The translations under genes and the position numbers were made by a program. A stretch of 13,259 nucleotides of DNA from DASTBU01 sp035711845 (GTDB taxonomy: Bacteria; Acidobacteriota; Vicinamibacteria; Vicinamibacterales; 2-12-FULL-66-21). Below are positions 8,257-13,259 of this stretch, piece by piece (position 1 is the stretch's first letter; every line of letters begins with the position of its first letter). The stretch covers positions 1-13,259 of the forward strand of contig DASTBU010000096.1 in NCBI GenBank assembly GCA_035711845.1, read 5' to 3'. The notes beneath the pieces were generated by a model. That model was not told the origin of the DNA, did not search any database, and worked only from the letters and a program-made list of their open reading frames with translations.

Positions 8257-9186
8257 ACATACTTCCCCATCGACCTGCGCCAGCTCGAGATCGTCAAGAC
8301 CGTCGCGGAGAGCGGATCGTTCACCGCCGCTGCCCGGCTGCTCCACGTCTCACAATCCGCCATCAGCCGTCAGATCCTGTTGCTCGAAGAGGAACTGAAG
8401 GAGCCGCTGTTCGTGCGGCTGGGTCGGAAGGTCAGGCTGACGCCCGCGGGTGAGGCGCTTCTTCAGCTCAGCCACCGGGTCCTCGCCGACGTTCGCGAGA
8501 CCACGACAGCCATCGTCGAACATCACAAGAAGCTGAGAGGGACGATTCAGTTGGCGGGCGGGATGACCGTTTGCCTGCACGTGTTCCCATCCCTGCTGAA
8601 GGAATACCGGCGCCGCCATCCTGACGTGGACGTGAAGCTGACCACCGGTGCGACACCCCAACTGCTGGAGCGGCTGCGCGCCGGGACCGCCGACGTCGCG
8701 CTGCTGACACTGCCGGTCGAGGGGGCCGACCTGATGCAGGTGCCCGTGATGCGGGAGGAACTGCTTCTCGTGACCCATCCGTCGCACGCGCTCACGCGAC
8801 AGCGAAAGGTGCGGCCGCGCGATCTGGATGGTCAGCCGCTGGTGCTGTTCGAGCGCGGCTCGAGCACGCGCCGGGTGATCGACGACATGCTCCTCCGGGA
8901 GCAGATCAACCCGAGGATTGTCATGGAGACCGAGAACGTGGAAATCCTGAAGGCGCTCGTGGCCATCGGGATGGGGATGGCCATCATCCCCTACCAGGCC
9001 GTGGCGCGCGAAGTCCGCGCGCGGCAGCTCTGGTGCGCAAGGCTCGAGGGTGTCTCGATGGTCAGGGAGACCGGCTGGGTCTCCATGCGAGCGGCACGCG
9101 TGCCCCGGCTCGTGCACGAGATGTTCGAATCGCTGCAGCGAACGCTCCCGCGACTCAAGCTCGCGCCGCCCACGCGCAAGCGCTGA
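8254..9186 (+). CDS. LysR-type transcriptional regulator
   Basis: A protein of 310 aa starting at GTG 8254-8256; an in-frame stop at 8227-8229 leaves no other upstream start. The N-terminal winged HTH is clear (LRQLEIVKTVAESGSFTAAARLLHVSQSAISRQ compressed to residues 8-42), with the family's linker helix after it. The C-terminal periplasmic-binding-protein-like effector domain begins near residue 93 (GTIQLAGG) and includes DVALLTLPVEG. It is divergent from boxC, the usual layout for a LysR activator of a catabolic operon, so a role in sensing an aromatic acid, its CoA ester or a pathway intermediate is likely (inference). The effector cannot be read from sequence. No ribosome-binding site is recognisable; the start lies in a repeat. 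Confidence 0.93.
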   Translation: MTYFPIDLRQLEIVKTVAESGSFTAAARLLHVSQSAISRQILLLEEELKEPLFVRLGRKVRLTPAGEALLQLSHRVLADVRETTTAIVEHHKKLRGTIQLAGGMTVCLHVFPSLLKEYRRRHPDVDVKLTTGATPQLLERLRAGTADVALLTLPVEGADLMQVPVMREELLLVTHPSHALTRQRKVRPRDLDGQPLVLFERGSSTRRVIDDMLLREQINPRIVMETENVEILKALVAIGMGMAIIPYQAVAREVRARQLWCARLEGVSMVRETGWVSMRAARVPRLVHEMFESLQRTLPRLKLAPPTRKR

Positions 9187-9212
9187 GGCGTCCCGAGTCG
9201 CCGACCGCGGAC

Positions 9213-9268
9213 CTCAATCCTCAATCCTCAATCAGCATCTCGAATCCCAATCTGCCATCCCCAATCTA
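9213..9268 (+). repeat. Degenerate 7-bp repeat array (CTCAATC type)
   Basis: Three exact CTCAATC units (9213-9233) are followed by drifting units carrying AATC at 9243, 9249 and 9263. It lies between the end of the LysR gene and the convergent small gene. No intrinsic terminator is visible in this gap. Confidence 0.7.
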
Positions 9269-9287
9269 CGTGCCGCGATGGACCGCG

Positions 9288-9491
9288 TCAGTAGTCATCC
9301 CCCCACCAGGCGTCGGCCGGCGGCGTCCCACTGCTGACGGATTGCGGCGAGGAGGGTCCATCGAGCCGGCTCTTGATCTGCGCGTGCAGCCAACCGATGG
9401 CATCCGGCTCCTGCGCGCGCAGCGCGCGCCACTCGGCTTCCGGCAGAACGATCGTCAGGGTTCGCGTTTCGACGGCTTCGGTGTGCATCAT
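9288..9491 (-). CDS. Small protein of unknown function, weakly antitoxin-like
   Basis: A 67-aa frame from ATG 9489-9491 (a second ATG follows at once). It begins MMHTEAVETRTLTIVLPEAEWRALRA, a beta-strand followed by helix that recalls ribbon-helix-helix or VapB-type antitoxins, and ends in an acidic aromatic tail (DAWWGDDY). The open frame extends far upstream, but that part is antisense to boxR. No toxin gene is adjacent, so a toxin-antitoxin role is not supported. A candidate promoter lies just upstream on the minus strand: GCGACA, 17 bp, TATCAT, then 8 nt to the ATG. Plausible gene, family not recognised. Confidence 0.5.
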   Translation of the reverse strand: MMHTEAVETRTLTIVLPEAEWRALRAQEPDAIGWLHAQIKSRLDGPSSPQSVSSGTPPADAWWGDDY

Positions 9492-9516
9492 GGAAACGCA
9501 TGATACACGTCTGACC

Positions 9517-9571
9517 CATGCGTGTCGCGCATAACTTCCGCATACCCTCCATGCGCGGCGCGCATACCGCC
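9517..9571. promoter_or_regulatory. 11-bp-phased CGCATA/CATGCG sites
   Basis: CGCATA occurs at 9528, 9539 and 9561, with CATGCG (opposite orientation, one base changed) at 9517 and 9550. All five sit on one 11-bp grid upstream of the small gene's promoter. Evenly phased short sites suggest cooperative binding of a regulator on one DNA face; the protein is unknown. Confidence 0.4.
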
Positions 9572-9643
9572 AGCGATACGCGCGACGCCCATCGCGCCAC
9601 GAGCTGCATCGCCGTCGTCCTCGGCGCCCGGCCTCGTTGCCAC

Positions 9644-9685
9644 GCACCATAGTTGTCTGCCCGGCATCGGAGCGTAGTATGGTGC
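9644..9685 (+). promoter_or_regulatory. boxR promoter flanked by an 8-bp inverted repeat
   Basis: GCACCATA (9644-9651) and TATGGTGC (9678-9685) are perfect inverted copies with 26 bp between them. They bracket a candidate promoter: TTGTCT (9653-9658), 16 bp, TAGTAT (9675-9680), which places the start of transcription a few bases before the boxR ATG. The half-sites resemble the boxC dyads (GCACTATA), which points to autoregulation by BoxR. Confidence 0.5.
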
Positions 9686-9689
9686 GCAA

Positions 9690-10436
9690 ATGAGCAGCGA
9701 TATCCTCGCCGAGCTCGGACGACGAGCGCGGGCCCGGCGGATCGAGCGAGGCTGGACGCTGAGGGATGTGGCAGAGCGATCCGGCGTCTCCCCCAGGTTT
9801 CTCGTCCAGCTCGAAGGCGGCCGCGGAAACATCTCCGTCAGGCGCCTGGCCGACGTCGCGCGGGCGCTCGAGACGACACCGGCAGCGCTGCTCGCGGAAT
9901 CCGCCGTCCACGGGGAACCCGTGGTGGCGCTCCTCGGTCTTCGCGGCGCCGGCAAGACAACGATCGGCCGCCGGCTCGCGAAGCGGCTGCACGTGTCCTT
10001 CGTCGAGCTGGATCGCCGAATCGAGCAGGCAGCCGACCTGAGCCTCTCCGAGCTCTTCTCGCTCCACGGTGAAGAGTACTACCGCAGGCTCGAGCGTGAA
10101 GTGCTGGATTCCGTGCTCGCGGAAGGCCGGCCGATGGTTCTCGCGACGGGGGGCGGCATCGTGACGGCCTCCGAGACGTACGCCGCGCTCCGGCGGTCTG
10201 CGACCACCGTCTGGTTGCGCGCACGTCCCGAGGATCACTGGAATCGCGTCGTCCGCCAGGGAGATCGGCGTCCGATGGCCGACCACCCGCAGGCGATGGC
10301 CGACCTGCGAACGCTCCTCGCGTCCCGCGAACCGCTCTACGCGTCGGCGGCGCACACCGTCGACACGTTCGGACGGACGGTTGACGAGATCGTCGAGGAA
10401 GTCGCCGCCGTCGTCCGCAGCGCAATCCCCGAATGA
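9690..10436 (+). CDS. boxR: BoxR-type regulator: XRE HTH fused to a shikimate-kinase-like domain
   Basis: A 248-aa protein with two parts. Residues 8-68 are an XRE/Cro-type HTH (WTLRDVAERSGVSPRFLVQLE). Residues 75-245 are a shikimate-kinase-like P-loop domain with Walker A GLRGAGKT (83-90), Asp108, Arg132/133, GGG at 154-156 and Arg193/194, i.e. the shikimate-site residues are largely kept. This architecture is that of BzdR and BoxR from Azoarcus, repressors of benzoate degradation whose C-terminal domain binds benzoyl-CoA. The linker is short: about 250 aa in total against roughly 300 for BzdR. With boxB and boxC nearby, BoxR is the natural assignment. A bifunctional shikimate kinase next to pheA is a less likely alternative. 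It is convergent with pheA. Confidence 0.92.
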   Translation: MSSDILAELGRRARARRIERGWTLRDVAERSGVSPRFLVQLEGGRGNISVRRLADVARALETTPAALLAESAVHGEPVVALLGLRGAGKTTIGRRLAKRLHVSFVELDRRIEQAADLSLSELFSLHGEEYYRRLEREVLDSVLAEGRPMVLATGGGIVTASETYAALRRSATTVWLRARPEDHWNRVVRQGDRRPMADHPQAMADLRTLLASREPLYASAAHTVDTFGRTVDEIVEEVAAVVRSAIPE

Positions 10437-10482
10437 AATCGCCAATCCGCAATCGACAGTCCCGGATCACATCTGCAATTTA
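10423..10482 (+). repeat. Degenerate 7-bp repeat array (CAATCCG type)
   Basis: CAATCCG (10443), CAATCGA (10450), CAGTCCC (10457) and GGATCAC (10464) are in 7-bp register, with weaker units to 10482. The motif begins inside the last codons of boxR (CAATCCC at 10423) and fills the short gap to the convergent pheA stop at 10486. No T-tract terminator is seen between the two genes. Confidence 0.6.
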
Positions 10483-10485
10483 CAT

Positions 10486-11322
10486 TCAACGAATCGGCAA
10501 TGCCTCTGGGGCTTGCCACCGCGGATACGATCCGAGATTCTTCACCCACCGCGACGACTCGGCCAGGTGGACAATCGCCCGGCCACAGCGGACGTCATCT
10601 CTGCCGACGCCGAGGTCGGCGAAGAACACGTATTCCCAGGGCCGGCCCCGCGCAGGGCGCGACTCGAGCTTGGTGAGATCGATGTCGCGCAGAGCGAAGA
10701 CGCTCAGGGCCTTGAACAGCGCGCCGGGCGCATTGTAGAGCGCGAAGGCGATGGACGTCTTGTCGGGAGTGGCGGCGACGTGCGGTTCCCGCGCGATCAG
10801 GACGAAGCGCGTGAGGTTGTCTTTGTAATCCTGAATGCTGGTGTCGAGCGCCTCCAGCCCGAAGAGCTCCCCTGCGCGCGCCGACGCGATCGCCGCGGTA
10901 TCGGTCAGTCCTCCCTCACGGATCATGCGGGCGCTTCCGGCGGTGTCATAGGTCGCCACCAGTTCCACGCCCGGCATCCGCCTGAGATAGGCCTCGCACT
11001 GCGCAAGCCCCTGGGGGTGTGAGAAAACCCGTCGGATTGCCTCTTTCCGGACGCCGGGCAACGCGAGCAGGCAGTGGACGACGGGGAGCTCGGTCTCGGC
11101 GACGATTGGCAGATCGCGATCCAGCAGCAGGTCGTAGTTGTGATGAATGCTGCCGCCAATCGAGTTCTCGACGGGCAGGATTCCATGCGAGGCACGCCCC
11201 GCGGCGACGGCGGCGAAGACGGCGTCGAACGTCTCGACTCCGACCGTCTCGGCCTGCGGCCAGGCCCGCCGCGCGGCCGCCTCGCTGTAGGCGCCCTCGG
11301 CCCCTTGAAACGCAATCCGCAT
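10486..11322 (-). CDS. pheA: Prephenate dehydratase (PheA, monofunctional)
   Basis: A protein of 278 aa from ATG 11320-11322 (MRIAFQGAEGAYSE, the standard start of the family). The extension to 11388 would run through the terminator hairpin and is not used. It converts prephenate to phenylpyruvate in phenylalanine synthesis. The dehydratase domain contains ILPVENSIGGSI (48-59) and the catalytic TRF motif in DNLTRFVLI (Thr171-Phe173). A C-terminal ACT domain (about 188-265) has GALF and ESRP, the phenylalanine-binding signature, so feedback inhibition is expected. There is no chorismate mutase domain. A strong Shine-Dalgarno, GGGGGTG at 11328-11334, lies 5 nt before the ATG. The gene follows a leader peptide and terminator that look like a phenylalanine attenuator. 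Confidence 0.96.
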   Translation of the reverse strand: MRIAFQGAEGAYSEAAARRAWPQAETVGVETFDAVFAAVAAGRASHGILPVENSIGGSIHHNYDLLLDRDLPIVAETELPVVHCLLALPGVRKEAIRRVFSHPQGLAQCEAYLRRMPGVELVATYDTAGSARMIREGGLTDTAAIASARAGELFGLEALDTSIQDYKDNLTRFVLIAREPHVAATPDKTSIAFALYNAPGALFKALSVFALRDIDLTKLESRPARGRPWEYVFFADLGVGRDDVRCGRAIVHLAESSRWVKNLGSYPRWQAPEALPIR

Positions 11323-11335
11323 TGCAGCACCCCCG

Positions 11336-11374
11336 AAAAGCAAAACGGCCACTACCCCAGCGGGTAGTGGCCGT
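11336..11374 (-). terminator. Intrinsic terminator in the pheA leader (attenuator)
   Basis: A perfect 13-bp stem (11362-11374 with 11345-11357) and 4-nt loop. On the minus strand it is followed by TTTTGCTTTT (11336-11345, first T from the stem). There is no T-run on the plus side, so it acts on transcripts heading into pheA, whose Shine-Dalgarno starts 2 nt later. Two loop bases plus the stem's 5' arm (11360-11367) can instead pair with the end of the leader-peptide gene. Confidence 0.85.
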
Positions 11375-11401
11375 GATGGAAAAGACAATCGCCGTCCGGA
11401 T

Positions 11402-11476
11402 CTACCCGCAGCGCACCGTCGGCCTGAACAGGCCGGGTGTAAACGCGAAGAAGGAGAAGCCCGGAACCCGACGCAT
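11402..11476 (-). CDS. Phenylalanine-rich leader peptide of pheA (attenuation)
   Basis: A 24-residue frame from ATG 11474-11476 to TAG 11402-11404. Phenylalanine is at positions 7, 9, 10, 12 and 17 (the core reads GFSFFAF), as in the PheL leader of enterobacteria. A GTG three codons upstream is an alternative start. Its last bases, GCGGGTAG (11402-11409, including the stop codon), are exactly complementary to CTACCCGC in the 5' arm and loop of the downstream terminator. Stalling at scarce Phe-tRNA would free that segment to act as antiterminator; a ribosome reaching the stop codon would cover it and let the terminator form. A 6-bp hairpin (11420-11435) lies after the Phe codons and could act as a pause site. 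Known from the family: pheA attenuation in proteobacteria. Inferred: the same here. Confidence 0.78.
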   Translation of the reverse strand: MRRVPGFSFFAFTPGLFRPTVRCG

Positions 11477-11483
11477 ACCTGGC

Positions 11484-11512
11484 ACTGTAAGAGATTCGGT
11501 ACTCCGGATCAA
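11484..11512 (-). promoter_or_regulatory. Candidate promoter of the pheA leader transcript
   Basis: On the minus strand TTGATC (11507-11512), a 17-bp spacer and TACAGT (11484-11489). The leader-peptide ATG comes 7 nt after the hexamer, so the transcript would be leaderless or nearly so, the same geometry as at boxC. Confidence 0.5.
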
Positions 11513-11578
11513 CCGGCTTTTTCGCGAAGCGCTGATGAGTGAATATTCTGCGTACTCGGGAGTGGAGATTGTGCAAAG

Positions 11579-11627
11579 GGGGACAGGAGCCTTAAGGTGC
11601 CTGTCCCCTTAGAGTGCCTGTCCCCTA
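11579..11627. repeat. REP-like palindrome with GGGGACAGG arms
   Basis: GGGGACAGG (11579-11587) and CCTGTCCCC (11600-11608) are perfect inverted arms around an inner CCTTAAGG palindrome (11590-11597). A further direct copy of GTGCCTGTCCCCT follows (11598-11609 lacks only the first base alignment; second copy at 11614-11626). The final bases, read on the minus strand, provide the TAG stop of the UPF0173 gene. Words of this type recur in intergenic regions of many environmental bacterial genomes, as far as I recall; the window has no associated transposase. Confidence 0.65.
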
Positions 11628-12326
11628 CGTGGCAGTCTCCCCAGGCCTCAGCACCAGCACGTCGACGCCATGGGGTTCGACCAGGTGCTTGAGGCGCTCG
11701 GGGGTGCCGCTCAGGATCGGGAACGTGCCGTAATGCATGGGGACCACCTGGCGGACGCCGAGCAGGCGACACGCGCGGGCGGCTGCATCCGGACCCATCG
11801 TGTAGTGATCGCCGATCGGCAGAAACGCGATGTCTGGCTTGTGCATCTCGGCGATGAGCCGCATGTCGCCGAAGAGGGCCGTATCGCCCGCGAAGTAGAA
11901 CGCCTGCCCGTTCTCCATGCGAACGACGAACCCGGCCGGCTCGCCGAGATAGATGATGTCGTCGTCCTCTATGACGCTGCTGGTGTGGACGGCGGGCGTC
12001 ATCGTGACCTCGAGGCCCGCAACCGTGACGGTGCCGCCGATCCCCATACCCTGGACGTTCTGGAGCCCCTTCTGCTGCAGCCACAAGGACAGCTCGTGCA
12101 CGACCAGGATCGGCGCGTTCGTCGCGCGCGACACCGCAACAATGTCGCCGGAGTGGTCGGAATGGCCGTGCGATAGCAGGATCAAATCGGCCTTGTCGAT
12201 GCGCTTGCGGTCCGGTGGGCACATCGGGTTTCCATCGAGCCATGGGTCCGTGACGATCCGCTTGCCGCCCGGGGTGGTGATGATGAATGCGGCATGGCCG
12301 AGCCATGTGATGGAGAGGGACGACAT
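11625..12326 (-). CDS. UPF0173-type metal-dependent hydrolase (metallo-beta-lactamase fold)
   Basis: A protein of 233 aa from ATG 12324-12326 (MSSLSITWLGHAAF), which aligns with the family start; a longer frame to 12356 adds ten residues made from a 7-bp repeat. The metal-binding HxHxDH motif is at 53-58 (LSHGHSDHSG), with YFAGDTALFGDM, the later Asp of the site, and FLPIGDHYTMGP and VPMHYGTFPI further on. These match the YtkL/UPF0173 family of small soluble hydrolases of about 225-235 aa, whose substrate is not established. It is transcribed away from lipA and towards pheA, from which the attenuator separates it. A TATAAT lies 6 nt before the ATG, suggesting a leaderless mRNA. Confidence 0.93.
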   Translation of the reverse strand: MSSLSITWLGHAAFIITTPGGKRIVTDPWLDGNPMCPPDRKRIDKADLILLSHGHSDHSGDIVAVSRATNAPILVVHELSLWLQQKGLQNVQGMGIGGTVTVAGLEVTMTPAVHTSSVIEDDDIIYLGEPAGFVVRMENGQAFYFAGDTALFGDMRLIAEMHKPDIAFLPIGDHYTMGPDAAARACRLLGVRQVVPMHYGTFPILSGTPERLKHLVEPHGVDVLVLRPGETAT

Positions 12327-12332
12327 GGGGAC

Positions 12333-12340
12333 ATTATAAT
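12333..12340. promoter_or_regulatory. Symmetric -10 element between UPF0173 gene and lipA
   Basis: ATTATAAT is its own reverse complement, so it offers TATAAT on both strands. On the minus strand it sits 6 nt before the UPF0173 ATG. On the plus strand it pairs with TGGAGA (12311-12316, 18-bp spacer) and would start lipA transcripts near 12347. A minus-strand -35 is poor. Confidence 0.5.
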
Positions 12341-12343
12341 TAG

Positions 12344-12371
12344 AGCTGTCAGCCATCAGCCGTCAGCTGTC
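12344..12371 (+). repeat. 7-bp tandem repeat (AGCYGTC type)
   Basis: Four units in exact register: AGCTGTC (12344), AGCCATC (12351), AGCCGTC (12358), AGCTGTC (12365). It lies in the divergent gap between the UPF0173 gene and lipA. Confidence 0.75.
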
Positions 12372-12390
12372 CGCATTGGCCCAGAATCGC

Positions 12391-13259
12391 ATGAGCACAG
12401 CCCCTCTGAACTTCATCCGCGGCCGCAGGAAGCGTGCAGTGGAGGCGCCACGGGTGCCCAAGCCGGACTGGCTCAGGGTTCGCGCACCCGGTTCCGAGAA
12501 CTACCACCGGCTCAAGGGCTTGATGCGCACGCTCGGTCTCCACACCGTCTGCGAGGAGGCGAACTGCCCGAACATCGGCGAGTGCTGGCACCACGGCACG
12601 GCCACGTTCATGATCCTGGGCGATACCTGCACGCGGTCGTGCGGATACTGCAACGTGCTGCACGGCACCCCGAAGCCACCCGACCAGCTCGAGCCGGCCA
12701 ACATTGCCCGCGCGATCCAGGCGATGGATCTCGCCTACGTCGTCATCACCTCAGTGGATCGCGACGATCTCGCGGACGGCGGAGCCTCGCACTTCGCGCG
12801 CACCATTCTCGAGACTCGCGCACGTATCGCGTCGTGCCGCGTCGAGGTGCTGATTCCTGATTTCAAGGGCGAGGAATCCGCGTTGCGCGCCGTCCTCGAC
12901 GCCCGACCCGACATCCTGAATCACAACATCGAGACCGTACCGCGCCTCTACCGCACGGCGCGCCCCGGCGGCCGCTACGACCGCGCCCTCCAGCTGCTCG
13001 ACAGGTCGCACACTCATGCGCCGGCGATTCCAACCAAGTCGGGGTTGATGGTGGGCCTCGGTGAAGAGTGGGACGAGCTGGTGGCCACCCTTCGCGACCT
13101 CCGCAGCGCCGGTTGCCAGATCGTGACGATCGGACAATATCTGCGGCCCTCGGCAGCGAACCTGCCGATGGTGCGCTACTACACCCCGGACGAGTTCGCC
13201 GAGCTGAAGCGCCTCGGCCTGGAGATGGGCTTCGGCCATGTCGAATCGGGCCCGCTCGT
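12391..13259 (+). CDS. lipA: Lipoyl synthase LipA (3' end outside the window)
   Basis: An open frame of 289 complete codons from ATG 12391, running off the right edge. It has the auxiliary-cluster cysteines Cys54, Cys59 and Cys65 (CEEANCPNIGEC) and the radical-SAM triad Cys80, Cys84 and Cys87 (CTRSCGYC). VDRDDLADGGA, NHNIETVPRLY, SGLMVGLGE and HVESGPL are also LipA signatures. The enzyme inserts two sulfurs into the octanoyl group on lipoyl domains of 2-oxoacid dehydrogenases and GcvH. The window ends a little before the usual C-terminal RSSYHA segment, so only about 10-40 residues are missing. lipB is not upstream. No Shine-Dalgarno precedes the ATG. It is divergent from the UPF0173 gene. 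Confidence 0.96.
   Translation, partial: MSTAPLNFIRGRRKRAVEAPRVPKPDWLRVRAPGSENYHRLKGLMRTLGLHTVCEEANCPNIGECWHHGTATFMILGDTCTRSCGYCNVLHGTPKPPDQLEPANIARAIQAMDLAYVVITSVDRDDLADGGASHFARTILETRARIASCRVEVLIPDFKGEESALRAVLDARPDILNHNIETVPRLYRTARPGGRYDRALQLLDRSHTHAPAIPTKSGLMVGLGEEWDELVATLRDLRSAGCQIVTIGQYLRPSAANLPMVRYYTPDEFAELKRLGLEMGFGHVESGPL

Noticed and set aside
9288..10445. 385-aa open frame on the minus strand
   Set aside because: Most of it is antisense to boxR; only the last 67 codons look protein-like and are kept as a small gene.
11336..11512. T-box or riboswitch for pheA
   Set aside because: I found no T-box consensus, and the Phe-rich frame with a matching antiterminator explains the terminator better.
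11352..11576. 74-aa open frame on the minus strand before pheA
   Set aside because: It is out of frame with the Phe-rich leader and would translate through the terminator stem; no protein-like features.
12294..12860. 188-aa open frame on the plus strand overlapping lipA
   Set aside because: It lies in another frame across lipA, whose cysteine motifs and length identify the real gene.

Overview
This window looks like a GC-rich (roughly two-thirds G+C) bacterial chromosome segment. It has an aerobic aromatic catabolism operon on the left and a few housekeeping genes on the right. No marker gene fixes the taxonomy. My best guess is an environmental, probably uncultured lineage such as Acidobacteriota class Vicinamibacteria, because of the base composition and the many degenerate 7-bp intergenic repeats; this is inference.

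Region 1 (1-8114, minus strand) is a catabolic operon of the 'box' type (aerobic degradation of benzoate through CoA thioesters). In transcription order it reads boxC (2,3-epoxybenzoyl-CoA dihydrolase), boxB (benzoyl-CoA 2,3-epoxidase, all six diiron ligands present), an enoyl-CoA hydratase, an NAD(P)-dependent aldehyde dehydrogenase, an amidohydrolase, a kynureninase-like PLP enzyme, and the first 28 codons of a 3-hydroxyacyl-CoA dehydrogenase that leaves the window. BoxB and BoxC epoxidise and cleave the ring. The aldehyde dehydrogenase, hydratase and hydroxyacyl-CoA dehydrogenase fit the oxidation of the resulting semialdehyde and the beta-oxidation-like lower pathway. The amidohydrolase and kynureninase-like enzyme are not part of the textbook pathway and suggest an extra branch. 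boxA, the benzoate-CoA ligase and a thiolase are not in the window.

Region 2 (8079-10436) holds regulation: a divergent boxC/LysR intergenic region with two similar dyads (pattern GCANTATANTGC) 31 bp apart, a LysR-type regulator, a small orphan protein on the minus strand, and boxR, a fusion of an XRE-type HTH with a shikimate-kinase-like domain. boxR has a related inverted repeat around its own promoter.

Region 3 (10486-13259) holds pheA (prephenate dehydratase), a UPF0173 metallo-hydrolase and a nearly complete lipA. The pheA leader carries what looks like a classical transcription attenuator: a 24-residue leader peptide with five Phe, an antiterminator segment overlapping its stop codon, and a 13-bp terminator hairpin followed by a T-tract just before pheA.

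Three themes cross the window. First, 7-bp-periodic repeats with a different word in each gap; the GCACGTG version flanks boxC in mirrored orientation. Second, several starts have a -10-like hexamer only 6-7 nt upstream, suggesting leaderless transcripts. Third, a REP-like GGGGACAGG palindrome supplies the stop codon of the UPF0173 gene.
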